Below, one piece after another: positions 24,391-33,164 of a DNA stretch of 64,000 bases (its first letter is position 1; each line of letters starts with the position of its first letter). The stretch is from Halobaculum sp. MBLA0143 (GTDB lineage Archaea; Halobacteriota; Halobacteria; Halobacteriales; Haloferacaceae). The position numbers were made by a program, and so were the translations under genes. The notes beneath the pieces are model-generated. The model did not search any database. It had not been told where the DNA came from and saw only the letters and a list, made by a program, of their open reading frames with translations. Location: assembly GCF_041361465.1 (NCBI RefSeq), contig NZ_JBGKAC010000001.1:2604001-2668000 (forward strand). Direction: 5' to 3'.

Positions 24391-25719
24391 GTGGTACGCT
24401 GGACCGCCTTCGTCGGTGTCGTCTCCGTGCTCGTCGTGTTGCTGTTGGCGCTCACCCGCATGTCTGCGACGGCGGTGCGCGACACCGGCCCGGCGGCCGA
24501 CCCGGCCGGCGACGGTGAGAACGGGCTCCTCGACCCGTTGCCGTGGCGTGGAGGAGGAGACGACGGTCCGGCAGACCCCTTGTCCGGTCCGGGCGGGACT
24601 GAACGCACCACGCTCGACGAGTCGGACTACCCCTCGCCGCCGCCCGGTCGAGGGCCGACCGACGACGCCTCGAAGACGGCGGCGGACGATCGGGACCCTG
24701 CCTCGGAGTTTCCTATCTCCGGGACGGGCGAGGCCGTGCCGGGGGCCTCGGGCGACGACGAGACGGAGACACCGTCAGACCCGTCGGAGTCGTCGGAACC
24801 GAGTGTGCCGAGTCGGCCGCGAGAGCCGCTAGACCGGACGGACGAGCGGGACCGCTGGCAGGACGACGGGAACTCCGGCACGGATCGCTGGCAGGCACCG
24901 GAGGAGACGCCGGACGATCGCTGGGCACAGGGTCGCGGAGCGGAGCCGGACGCAGAGCAGGATTCGGCGGCCCCCGACGAGTCGGGCGAGACGGACAGTG
25001 CGCGCACTGCGGCACCCACGAGCGCGACCGGCGGTGTCGTCCCCGGCGGATTCGACACGGAACGCGTCGCGGACGGCGACGCGGTCGGCTTCGACCCGCC
25101 GTTGCCCTCGGAACGAGTCGACGAGGAGCTGTCGACCGGACTGTTGTTGGCGAACGTCGTCGGGTCACAGCTCCTGTTCGCCGGGCTGCTCGTCGCCGTC
25201 ACGCTGTGGGCCGGCGTCCCGGCGGCACCGCTCGGGCTGTCGCCGGTCGCGACGCCCGGGGCCGTGGCCGTCGGCGTCGTGTTCGGCCTGGCGCTGTGGG
25301 CCGCGAGCGAGTCCGGCGGCCGGATCGGCGCCCGATTCGGGGTCGACCCCGCCGAGGCGCTCCGGGGAGCGCTCGCGCCGACGAACCGTCGGGAGTGGTG
25401 GCTGTTGCTCGGCGGGGTGCTCCCGATCGTCGCCGCCTTCGAGGAGTTCCTCTTTCGAGCGGTCCTCGTCGGTGCCTTCGCCGCCGGCTTGGACGTGCCC
25501 GTGGCGGTCTTCGTCGTCGTCTCCTCCGTCGCCTTCGGGCTGGCTCACTCCGCACAGGGGACGGCCGGGATGGTCGTCTCCGGACTCTTGGGTGTCGTGC
25601 TGGCGACCGGGTTCGTCCTCACGGAGTCGTTCGCGGTCGTCGTGATCGCCCACTACCTCGTCAACGCCGTCGAGTTCGTCGTCCACGAGGGACCGGTGTC
25701 GTTGTTGCCCGCGGAGTGA
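24391..25719 (+). CDS. CPBP-family intramembrane protease with long disordered linker
   Basis: A 442-residue protein in two parts. One N-terminal helix (VGVVSVLVVLLLAL) is followed by about 200 residues of acidic, Pro/Ser-rich disordered sequence. The C-terminal 200 residues are a CPBP (CAAX-like, Abi) membrane domain with the catalytic EEFLFR (ExxxR), FGLAHSAQG and HYLVNAVEF motifs and six or so helices. CPBP proteins are glutamate intramembrane proteases. The start is GTG at 24391, 32 bases after lonB, so the pair is probably co-transcribed, linking two membrane proteases. The large linker is unusual. Its target is unknown. Confidence 0.85.
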   Translation: MVRWTAFVGVVSVLVVLLLALTRMSATAVRDTGPAADPAGDGENGLLDPLPWRGGGDDGPADPLSGPGGTERTTLDESDYPSPPPGRGPTDDASKTAADDRDPASEFPISGTGEAVPGASGDDETETPSDPSESSEPSVPSRPREPLDRTDERDRWQDDGNSGTDRWQAPEETPDDRWAQGRGAEPDAEQDSAAPDESGETDSARTAAPTSATGGVVPGGFDTERVADGDAVGFDPPLPSERVDEELSTGLLLANVVGSQLLFAGLLVAVTLWAGVPAAPLGLSPVATPGAVAVGVVFGLALWAASESGGRIGARFGVDPAEALRGALAPTNRREWWLLLGGVLPIVAAFEEFLFRAVLVGAFAAGLDVPVAVFVVVSSVAFGLAHSAQGTAGMVVSGLLGVVLATGFVLTESFAVVVIAHYLVNAVEFVVHEGPVSLLPAE

Positions 25720-25768
25720 GCGACGAGTCGAGCGCGACCGCGTCGAGGCGAGCCCCGCGGGCGACGGC

Positions 25769-28057
25769 TCACTCCGCGGTCGCCCGTTCGAGGTCGTCGA
25801 CGGCCCGGCCGAACACCGTCGCGGCGCGGCGGTACGCCGACGCCGCGGTCGGATCGACACCGAGCCTGTCGAACGCCGCGAGCGCGTCGTCGTGGCCGGT
25901 GTGGCGGAGGAACGCCCGGTAGTCGGCCGGCGAGAGGTCGCCGTCCGCGAGCCCCTCGACGGCTGCGGTCGCGCCGAGGACACCCAGAACGTACTGGTGA
26001 CCCGCGTAGGCGTCGCGGAGCCCGCCGCCGAGCCAGTCGCGGCCGTCGCGGTCCACGGGCGGTTCGACGACCGGGTCGAACCGCGCTGCGGCGCGGCGGT
26101 TCGCCTCGCGGGCCCGCTCCGGCGTGAGTTCGGTCCCGTCGGCGACGATCTCCGCGAGACGGTGGCCGAAGGCGGTGCTGCGGGCGTTCCGGTAGAGGTT
26201 GCCGCCCAGCAGTTCGACGCGTCGTTCGCGGGCGGCGTCGGCCAGCGACCCCTCGGTCTCCGTCAGGTGGTCCGCGAGCAGGAGTTCGTGGACGAGCGAG
26301 GGGACCTCCGAGACGGGGACGCGGTTACACGCGTACCGCGTCGGGCCGTCGGTGTGGTACGAGACGTTCAGGGCGTGGCCGAGCTCGTGTGCGAGGAAGA
26401 ACGTCGTCCGAACGTTCTCGCGAAAGTTCGCCAGCACGTACGGGCCGTCGTCCGGTGCGGCGGGACACACCGCCGGAATGTCCGTCCGTTTGTTCGCGGT
26501 CGGGAACGCGTCGACGCGCCGTTCGTCCAGCAGCCGTCTGACCCGAGCGACGTAGTCGTCGCCGAGCGGTTCCAGCGCGGCCAGGATGTGGTCGGTCGCC
26601 GTCTCGTACGACACTGTCGGGTCGGCGTCGACCAACGGGACACGGGTGTCCCACGGGCGGAGCGTGTCGACGCCGAGTCGGTCTCGCCGGAGTCGCCGGG
26701 CACGGTCGTACGGGTCTCGCTCGGCGACGACGGTCTCGACGAGCGTGTCATGGACCGACTCGGGGAGCCGGCTCCGGATCCCCGTCGGCGGGTACGACGC
26801 CGCGGCCAGCGAGTGCTCCCGGTGGGAGTCGTAGCCGCGGACGGTCGCGGTCGCACGGGCGGCTTTCAGCTTCTCGCCGACGGCCCGAGTGAGCGTGTGT
26901 TCGAACCGATCGAGTTCCGACCGGATCGTCTCGTACACCCGTCGTCGGTAGTCCCGGTCGGGGTTGCGGAGCTCGGTCTGGACGTTCCCGATCCGGAGCT
27001 CGACGTCGGTGCCGTCCGGTCGTTCGACGATCCCGGGATCGAGATCCTCGGTCGTCACCGCTCGGATCGTCCGTTTCGCCCCGCCGAGCGGCTCGTCGAC
27101 GGTCGCCATCGTCTCCTCGACGGCCGACTCGGGGGTGTGACGGCCCCGGCGGCGGAGACTCTCGGCGTACGGACGGTAGTCGGTGGGGATCGAGGCGGTC
27201 GTGTCGTTGGGCTCTGTACCGTCCGTGTCAGTACGCCGTTCGGCGTCGACTGCGTCGGCGAGCGTATCGAACCGCTCGTCGTCGACTGCGTCGGCGAGCG
27301 CGTCGAACTGCTCGTCGTCGACTGCGTCGGCGAGCGTATCGAACCGCTCGTCGTCGACTGCGTCGGCGAGCGCGTCGAACTGCTCGTCGTCGACTGCGTC
27401 GGCGAGCGTATCGAACCGCTCGTCGTCGACTGCGTCGGCGAGCGTATCGAACCGCTCGTCGTCGACTGCGTCGGCGAGCGTATCGAACCGCTCGTCGTCG
27501 ACTGCGTCGGCGAGCGTATCGAACCGCTCGTCGTCGACTGCGTCGGCGAGCGTATCGAACCGCTCGTCGTCGACTGCGTCGGCGAGCGTATCGAACCGCT
27601 CGTCGTCGACTGCGTCGGCGAGCGCGTCGAACCGCTCGTCGTCGAGAGAAGCGAGACGGCGGCAGGCCGCGGCGACGGCCGGGTCGAAGGCGGCGTCGAG
27701 GTCGCGGTTCGCGCGCCGGAGGTCGGTGGCCGCGTCCTCGTCCGTGTGGACGTAGCCGTACAGCGCGGCGTACAGTTGGAGGCTGGCCCGCTCGCGGTGG
27801 CAGGCGGCGGTGGCGTCGAGCAGTTCGCGCAGCGCGTCGGGTGACGCCGGGTCACGGCTCGCCGTCGTCTCGAGGTCCGCGACGCGCTCACGGAACGCCC
27901 CGGCGGCGCGGTGCCACGCCGCCGGGTCGTCGTAGAGGCGTGTCAGGTCGAAGCGGTACTCCGGGTCGATCTCGGCTCTGGCTGGGAGACTCACGTGTGT
28001 CTGTGGTGGGTGGCGGTCGGCGACTGTGCGGGTGCTCGTCGGCGTGGAGTCCGGCAC
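25769..28057 (-). CDS. pepF: M3 family oligoendopeptidase F with repeat-expanded linker
   Basis: A 762-residue M3 metallopeptidase that cleaves short peptides in the cytoplasm. The catalytic half is typical: AHELGHALN with zinc motif HELGH at residues 557-561, the FRENVRTTFF lead-in and a downstream Glu helix. The N-terminal half has the usual RFDLTRLYDDPAAW start. The oddity is residues 139-270, where a 12-residue unit DDERFDTLADAV is repeated eleven times (two copies read EQFDA). Typical PepF has about 600 residues, so the repeats explain most of the extra length. They should form a long charged helix. Several long frames on both strands here are shadows. Confidence 0.88.
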   Translation of the reverse strand: MPDSTPTSTRTVADRHPPQTHVSLPARAEIDPEYRFDLTRLYDDPAAWHRAAGAFRERVADLETTASRDPASPDALRELLDATAACHRERASLQLYAALYGYVHTDEDAATDLRRANRDLDAAFDPAVAAACRRLASLDDERFDALADAVDDERFDTLADAVDDERFDTLADAVDDERFDTLADAVDDERFDTLADAVDDERFDTLADAVDDERFDTLADAVDDEQFDALADAVDDERFDTLADAVDDEQFDALADAVDDERFDTLADAVDAERRTDTDGTEPNDTTASIPTDYRPYAESLRRRGRHTPESAVEETMATVDEPLGGAKRTIRAVTTEDLDPGIVERPDGTDVELRIGNVQTELRNPDRDYRRRVYETIRSELDRFEHTLTRAVGEKLKAARATATVRGYDSHREHSLAAASYPPTGIRSRLPESVHDTLVETVVAERDPYDRARRLRRDRLGVDTLRPWDTRVPLVDADPTVSYETATDHILAALEPLGDDYVARVRRLLDERRVDAFPTANKRTDIPAVCPAAPDDGPYVLANFRENVRTTFFLAHELGHALNVSYHTDGPTRYACNRVPVSEVPSLVHELLLADHLTETEGSLADAARERRVELLGGNLYRNARSTAFGHRLAEIVADGTELTPERAREANRRAAARFDPVVEPPVDRDGRDWLGGGLRDAYAGHQYVLGVLGATAAVEGLADGDLSPADYRAFLRHTGHDDALAAFDRLGVDPTAASAYRRAATVFGRAVDDLERATAE
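27248..27643. repeat. Eleven 36-bp tandem repeats inside pepF
   Basis: Eleven head-to-tail 36-base units, in phase with the codons, occupy exactly 396 bases. Variation is tiny: units differ at only two or three positions (GTATCGAACC versus GCGTCGAACT), and two variant units are separated by one standard unit, as if blocks were copied. Such homogeneity implies recent expansion by slippage or unequal exchange. The unit length keeps the reading frame in all copy numbers. Confidence 0.95.
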
Positions 28058-28284
28058 ACCGCGGTCTGCCCGGGGTGGGACGGCGACGAGCGGGTCGTGG
28101 ACGGGAGTCGTCCGGAGAAGTCAGCGGGTCATCGGTCGCCTGCCGTTACTCCCGTTCGCATGGGCAGACTACGTGAAACCACCGGCCGCGTGCACCACCT
28201 TCACACACTAGCAGCGCGTCGCCGCGTCGCCCTCGCCGCACACCTCCGCACCACTTTAGCCTCCGCGGCCCGTCTGTCCCGTCG

Positions 28285-28542
28285 ATGGCGAATCTCACGC
28301 TGTACGAACTGGAGGGCTGTCCGTACTGTGAAAAGGTGAAGAACAAGCTGTCGGCGTTGGAGTTGGAGTACGACTCCGAGATGGTGCCGCGCTCGCACGG
28401 CGAACGCACCGAGGTAGAGGAGATCAGCGGTCAGACCGGCGTCCCCGTGCTCGTCGATCCCGAACACGACGTCGACGGCATGCCGGAGTCGGACGACATC
28501 GTTGCGTATCTGGAAGAGACGTACGGCAGCGGCGCGGCCTGA
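28285..28542 (+). CDS. Glutaredoxin-like thiol oxidoreductase
   Basis: An 85-residue thioredoxin-fold protein with the dithiol active site CPYC (residues 12-15) in LYELEGCPYCEKVK, the cis-Pro segment TGVPVLVDP and the C-terminal SDDIVAYLEETYG helix of glutaredoxin/GST N-domain proteins. In haloarchaea, which use gamma-glutamylcysteine rather than glutathione, such proteins handle disulfides in the cytoplasm. It diverges from pepF and precedes the OLD nuclease gene by 70 bases, with a TATA-like stretch between them suggesting separate transcription. Confidence 0.9.
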   Translation: MANLTLYELEGCPYCEKVKNKLSALELEYDSEMVPRSHGERTEVEEISGQTGVPVLVDPEHDVDGMPESDDIVAYLEETYGSGAA

Positions 28543-28613
28543 TAGCAGACCGGAAGGCGTTCGGTTATAGCTACTGGCAATATTTTTAATACTGTGGCAA
28601 GCACCGGCTAGCT

Positions 28614-30635
28614 GTGCAACTGGAGGAAGTTCGCGTCAGGGGGTTCCGGAACATCGAGGACTCGGGCTGGGTCGACGTTCACGAGGACGTGACGACGCTG
28701 GTCGGAAAGAACGAGAGCGGGAAGACGTCGTTTCTGGAGGCGGTCGGGCGGCTGTCTGACACCGACGAGATCGAGGACGACGACATCAACAACCAGATGG
28801 AGGATGTCGGCGACTCGTTTCCTGTCGTCCAAGCGAAGTTCTCGGGGAGTGCAGACGGGGTCCCTGAGAGTGTCGGGACCCACGAAGGCATGGTCTACAA
28901 ACGGAAGGACGGACGCATCCGAGTGACAGATAACCTCGGTATCGACGGGAACAGAGTCGTCCTGTTGGAGGATCCGATTCGGTACGTCGAAGACCGTTTC
29001 GGCGCATCTCACAGTGACGTGCAAGAGGAGTCGCAGATCGTCGGTGTCAACGAGTCGGACCTTCCCTCACGGTATGACGATTTCAGTAACGATCCTGACT
29101 CAAAAGATATTTTTGATACTATAGAATCAATCGTAGACTCAACTACGATCTCAGGGGTCGAAGAGGCCCTCAGCAGCATCCGAGGGTTTCTCGACGACAA
29201 CGAACCGACGATCATCTCGATCAGAGACGTTCTGCCCGACCTCGTCTACTCAACAGATATCGACACGATCTCTAACAGCTGTGGCCGAAAATCTCTCAGC
29301 GAGGAACAAAACGCCCCGTTTCGACGGCTGCTCACACTCGGAGGAGTCGACCATCGAAGCTACCACCAACTGGACAAGACAACACGGCTCAGCCAGCGAG
29401 AGAACGCGCAAGAAGAGATCAGAGAGCGGTTCAACAGCTTCTGGAATCAGAAGTCAATTGGAATTGGCATACAGTACTCCGAGAAAGACGACGAGTTCCT
29501 GCTGATGATTAAGGACACCGAGCTTCTGGACCGCGATTCTGGAGAGCTCCGTGAGTTGGATCGCTCACTCACCGAGCCCTCGAAACGGAGTCGTGGATTT
29601 CGGTGGTTTCTCTCGTTCTTCGTCGATCAGGTCACTCGGGAGAACGGTGTCGACGAGACCGACGACACAGTGTACCTGATCGACGACCCGGCGGTCTACC
29701 TCCACCCCGAAGGGAAGAAGAACTGGCTCGACACCATCGAGGACCTGACTGACGACGCGCAGTTCCTCTACTCGTCACACTCCCCGTTCCTGATCGACGA
29801 GACACGTCCCGACCGGATCAGGATCGTCGAGGATCGTCCTGGAGACCGAACGCAGGTCACCGACGAGATCTTCCAGGGGGACAGTGAGACGTTGGAGCCA
29901 CTCCGGCACACGCTCGGGATCGGTCTCGGTGACTCGCCGTTCGTCAACCGGCGGAAGATCCTGGTCGAGGGACCGTCAGACTACTTCATTCTCACCGGTG
30001 TCCTGAACTATCTTGACGAACACGAAGATGACACACCGCTCTCGGCCGAGGAAGTGACGTTGTACCCGGTCGGTGGTGCCGACGAGATGCCAGACGCCGG
30101 GGACTGGATGCGCTCGGAGGAGTTCGCGTTCGTGTTCCTCCTCGACAAAGATCAAAAAGGTAAGGATGTCGAAGATGACATCGAAGAGCACGGTTTACTC
30201 GACGAGAGACGGGTGTTCTTTCTGGAACACGAGCGGGCCAAGAACTCGTTCAACGTCGAGATCGAGGACATGTTCCACCCGAAGTTCTACGTCGACTGTG
30301 TCAACGAGGTGTACGGTCGAGAGGAGGTCCGTGAGACGATAGAGGACTCCAACGACGGTCCCGACGATCTCTCTAATCTCGAATCGATCAGCGTCACCGA
30401 AGCAGACGAAGAAGGGTGGCTCCTCGACGGCGAACAGGAGTACAAGGGGATGAAGATCGTCACGAAGATCGAAGATGCGTTCGCCGAGCAGGGGTACAGT
30501 GATCTCGATCTCGACAAGGTCCGTGTGGCGAAGAACGTTCAAACCAAGCTTCAGAACGGCGACGGCTTCCGTGAGGAGAACGTGAGTGCGTTCAAAGGCA
30601 TCCTCGGTCGGATGCACGGCGTCCTGTACGACTGA
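28614..30635 (+). CDS. Solitary OLD-family ATPase/TOPRIM nuclease
   Basis: A 673-residue protein: an ABC/SMC-like ATPase split by a long insertion, then a TOPRIM nuclease. Seen are Walker A VGKNESGKTSF (residues 31-40), the signature-like RSRGFRWFLSFF, Walker B VYLIDDPAVYLHPEGK, a switch His (YSSHSPFL) and TOPRIM residues ILVEGPSDYF and FVFLLDKDQKG. This is the architecture of OLD nucleases, including GajA of the Gabija anti-phage system. No GajB-like UvrD helicase follows: the next gene is a convergent ABC exporter. It therefore looks like a stand-alone class 1 OLD, possibly a defence or repair gene. Codon use is more A/T-rich than its neighbours. It starts with GTG. Confidence 0.88.
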   Translation: MQLEEVRVRGFRNIEDSGWVDVHEDVTTLVGKNESGKTSFLEAVGRLSDTDEIEDDDINNQMEDVGDSFPVVQAKFSGSADGVPESVGTHEGMVYKRKDGRIRVTDNLGIDGNRVVLLEDPIRYVEDRFGASHSDVQEESQIVGVNESDLPSRYDDFSNDPDSKDIFDTIESIVDSTTISGVEEALSSIRGFLDDNEPTIISIRDVLPDLVYSTDIDTISNSCGRKSLSEEQNAPFRRLLTLGGVDHRSYHQLDKTTRLSQRENAQEEIRERFNSFWNQKSIGIGIQYSEKDDEFLLMIKDTELLDRDSGELRELDRSLTEPSKRSRGFRWFLSFFVDQVTRENGVDETDDTVYLIDDPAVYLHPEGKKNWLDTIEDLTDDAQFLYSSHSPFLIDETRPDRIRIVEDRPGDRTQVTDEIFQGDSETLEPLRHTLGIGLGDSPFVNRRKILVEGPSDYFILTGVLNYLDEHEDDTPLSAEEVTLYPVGGADEMPDAGDWMRSEEFAFVFLLDKDQKGKDVEDDIEEHGLLDERRVFFLEHERAKNSFNVEIEDMFHPKFYVDCVNEVYGREEVRETIEDSNDGPDDLSNLESISVTEADEEGWLLDGEQEYKGMKIVTKIEDAFAEQGYSDLDLDKVRVAKNVQTKLQNGDGFREENVSAFKGILGRMHGVLYD

Positions 30636-30644
30636 ACGGCCCTC

Positions 30645-32678
30645 TCAGTCGTCGTCGGACAGCGTCTCCGCCCGGCGTTCCCGTGCCTGTTCCAAGAACG
30701 CCGACGGCAGCGACTCGATCTCGCCGGCCTGGACGCCCCACAGCTTCGCGTACAGCCCGTCCGCGGTCAGTAGTTCCTCGTGACCGCCGCGCTCGACGAT
30801 CCGGCCGTCCTCCAACACGAGGATGCGGTCGGCGTCCTTGATCGTGGACAGTCGGTGAGCGATCACGAACGTCGTGCGGTCGGCCGCGAGGCGGTCGAGC
30901 GACCGTTGGATCAGCAGTTCCGTCTCCGTGTCGACGGCGGAGGTGGCCTCGTCTAAGATCAGGATCTCGGGGTCCTGGAGCACCGTCCGAGCGATAGAGA
31001 GGCGCTGCCGTTGGCCGCCGGAGAGCTTCACGCCGCGCTCGCCGATTCGGGTGTCGTAGCCGTCCGGGAGGTTCCGGACGAACTCGTCGGCCTCGGCCGC
31101 CTCACACGCCGCGACGACGGCCTCGCGGTCGGCGTCGAACCGGCCGTACCGGACGTTGTCCGCGACGGAGCCGTCGAACAGGAACGTGTCCTGCGAGACG
31201 TACCCCAGCGAGGACCGGAGCGACGCCGTCTCGATCTCCCGCACGTCGTGGCCGTCGATCCGGATCGCCCCCTCGTCCACGTCGTACAGCCGGAGCAGCA
31301 GCTTGACCAGCGTCGACTTTCCGGCGCCGGTCGGGCCGACGAACGCCACCGTCTCCCCGGGCTCGGCGACGAAGTCGACCCCGTCGATCACGGGGTCCTC
31401 TTCGGCGGACTCGTCGGGGCCGGCCGCGTCTCCCGCGGCGGCCGCCACGCCGCCGTCGGCCCACGCCGCGTCTCCGTCGTCGGCGGTCGTCGGCGCGCCG
31501 GGGTCGCCGTCCTCGTAGCCGAACGTCACGTCGTCGTACGAGACGCGGCCCACGGGGTCCGTCAGCGTCACGTCGCCGTCGCCGTCCGTGATCCGGCGGG
31601 GCACGTCCTGGAGCCCGAACACGCGCTCGCTGGAGGCCTTGGCGTTCTGGTAGGAGTCGACGATGTTCGACACCTCCGCCAGCGGCGCGGTGAACCGCTG
31701 GGTCAAGAAGAGGAAGGTGACGAACTGGCCGGCCGACAGCGTCCCGGTGAGCGGGCCGGGCGCGGTGCCGGTGGTGAGCCACAGCCCGCCGACCAGGAAC
31801 GTCGTGGCGAAGGCGAGCCCGGCGAACAGCTCCATCCCCGGACGGTAGACGTAGTTGAGCTTCAACACCGCCATCGTGTCCCGGAAGTACGAGAAGGAGG
31901 CGTCCCGGACCCGGTCCGTCTCGTACGACTCCGTCCCGGAGGTCTTCACGAGCTGCATCCCGCCGAGCGCGTTCTCCAGCCGAGTGTTGAGGTTGCCGAC
32001 GGACTCCCGTTGGTCCGTGTACCGCGGCTCGACGGCCCGCATGAACCACCAGGTGAACCCCACCATCAACGGGACGGCGACGAGCGTCAGCGCCGCCAAC
32101 TGCGGGTTCTCCGTGAACAGGACGAGCGCGATCCCGAGCACCATCACGCCCAGCCGGACGCTGTTCTGGAGCGCGTTGTCGAGGAACCGCTCCAGGTTGG
32201 TGGCGTCGTTGTTGAGGACGGACATCACCTCTCCCGTCTGTTTCCCGTCGAAGAACCACATGTCGAGTGACTGCATCTTCTCGAACGACTCCACCCGGAC
32301 GGCGTGCATCACTCGGTGTGCGAAGTTGTTGGCGGCGACGCCGTAGATCCAGGTGAACACCGCCGTCGCCAGGAACGACCCGACGATCAGCGTCACCGAC
32401 AGCCAGAACTGCGCTGCGTCCGTCCCGGGGACGAACCGATCCGGGAGAAACAACAGGTCGTACCCCGCCCGGTCCAAGAAGACCGCGTCGATCGCGACCC
32501 CGAGGACGATCGGCGGGACGAGACTCGTCGCCCGCGCGAACACGTTCGCGATCATCCCCCCGACGAGCCAGTGGAGCTCGGGGGTGCCGTACTCTCGAAA
32601 CAGTCGTCGCAACGGGGCGTCGACTCGGTCGCGGTACTCTTCGAAGACACTCTCCTCGTCGTCCGCTGCCGTTCCCAT
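30645..32678 (-). CDS. ABC-type multidrug/lipid exporter, fused membrane and ATPase domains
   Basis: A 677-residue half-transporter of the MsbA/Sav1866 type. The first 330 residues form the six-helix exporter domain; the ATPase follows with Walker A VGPTGAGKST, Q-loop YVSQDTFLF, signature LSGGQRQR, Walker B ILILDEATS and switch AHRLSTIKDAD. A disordered acidic insertion (GAPTTADDGDAAWADGG and onward) separates the first beta-strand of the ATPase from the rest. It would work as a homodimer, exporting drugs or lipids. I chose ATG at 32678 (MGTAADDEES); the frame continues upstream to 32915 through a repeat region that is probably untranslated. Confidence 0.93.
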   Translation of the reverse strand: MGTAADDEESVFEEYRDRVDAPLRRLFREYGTPELHWLVGGMIANVFARATSLVPPIVLGVAIDAVFLDRAGYDLLFLPDRFVPGTDAAQFWLSVTLIVGSFLATAVFTWIYGVAANNFAHRVMHAVRVESFEKMQSLDMWFFDGKQTGEVMSVLNNDATNLERFLDNALQNSVRLGVMVLGIALVLFTENPQLAALTLVAVPLMVGFTWWFMRAVEPRYTDQRESVGNLNTRLENALGGMQLVKTSGTESYETDRVRDASFSYFRDTMAVLKLNYVYRPGMELFAGLAFATTFLVGGLWLTTGTAPGPLTGTLSAGQFVTFLFLTQRFTAPLAEVSNIVDSYQNAKASSERVFGLQDVPRRITDGDGDVTLTDPVGRVSYDDVTFGYEDGDPGAPTTADDGDAAWADGGVAAAAGDAAGPDESAEEDPVIDGVDFVAEPGETVAFVGPTGAGKSTLVKLLLRLYDVDEGAIRIDGHDVREIETASLRSSLGYVSQDTFLFDGSVADNVRYGRFDADREAVVAACEAAEADEFVRNLPDGYDTRIGERGVKLSGGQRQRLSIARTVLQDPEILILDEATSAVDTETELLIQRSLDRLAADRTTFVIAHRLSTIKDADRILVLEDGRIVERGGHEELLTADGLYAKLWGVQAGEIESLPSAFLEQARERRAETLSDDD

Positions 32679-32802
32679 CGACTGTATCTGGCTCCGCTGC
32701 CGTTTCACCGTTCGGGTCGGACACAGCCGTGCCTCTTCTGACCGCCCGTGGCGTCGCGGTCGGCGGCGCTCCCCACGCGGCCCGGCCACTGCCGAGGCCG
32801 AC

Positions 32803-32896
32803 TCCACCCGAAACGAGCGGCAGCCTCGTTCCACCAGAAACGGAGAGTCGAGTCGGTCCACTCGAAACGGACGTGGCGTGCGGTCCACCCGAAACG
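32803..32896. repeat. Four 27-bp spaced direct repeats upstream of the exporter
   Basis: The core TCCACYCGAAACG starts at 32803, 32830, 32857 and 32884: an exact 27-base period, four copies, with the 13-14 base core conserved (one copy reads CCACCAGAAACGG) and the 13-base spacers different. Conserved cores with variable spacers look like iteron-type protein sites rather than slippage. They lie 125-220 bases upstream of the exporter start. Confidence 0.7.
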
Positions 32897-32970
32897 ACCC
32901 CCAGAAGTTTGACACGTTCCGGAGACGGCAGAGAGTGCTGTCCGGGGGGCTGACCGCCGTCTGCGGGCGG

Positions 32971-33054
32971 CTACAGCAGCGTGACGGCGTACGCCAGCGA
33001 CGACCCCAACATCAGTAACACGAGGACGATGGAGATGATCTTCTGTCGGTCCAC
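32971..33054 (-). CDS. Possible 27-residue membrane peptide
   Basis: A short minus-strand frame from GTG at 33054 encodes a basic start (DRQKIIS) and a single hydrophobic helix (IVLVLLMLGSSLAYAVTLL). The same frame is open further upstream to another GTG. Composition and pattern match other tiny haloarchaeal membrane peptides, but I know no family. It lies between pheT and the exporter on the same strand and between two repeat arrays. Confidence 0.35.
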   Translation of the reverse strand: MDRQKIISIVLVLLMLGSSLAYAVTLL

Positions 33055-33083
33055 AGGCGCAGGCAACGGCCACACACTGAAAT

Positions 33084-33164
33084 GTGTCCGGGTCGCCGGC
33101 CGTCACCGAACCGTGTCCGGGTCGCCGGCCGTCACCGAACCGTGTCCGGGTCGCCGGCCGTCAC
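33084..33164. repeat. Three 29-bp tandem repeats at the pheT 3' end
   Basis: GTGTCCGGGTCGCCGGCC begins units at 33084, 33113 and 33142; units one and two are identical over 29 bases and the third stops after 23 bases, overlapping the pheT stop codon at 33161-33163. Each contains the palindrome GCCGGC. The identity of the copies implies recent duplication. The array would lie in the 3' untranslated part of the pheT transcript. Confidence 0.75.

Noticed and set aside
25892-27844. A 650-codon plus-strand frame opposite pepF
   Set aside because: It is the antisense of pepF; the repeat array and GC3 bias keep it open. No domain is visible and pepF carries the zinc motif.
28614-32678. Gabija defence system
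   Set aside because: A GajA-like OLD protein is present but the following gene is a convergent ABC exporter, not a UvrD-type helicase.
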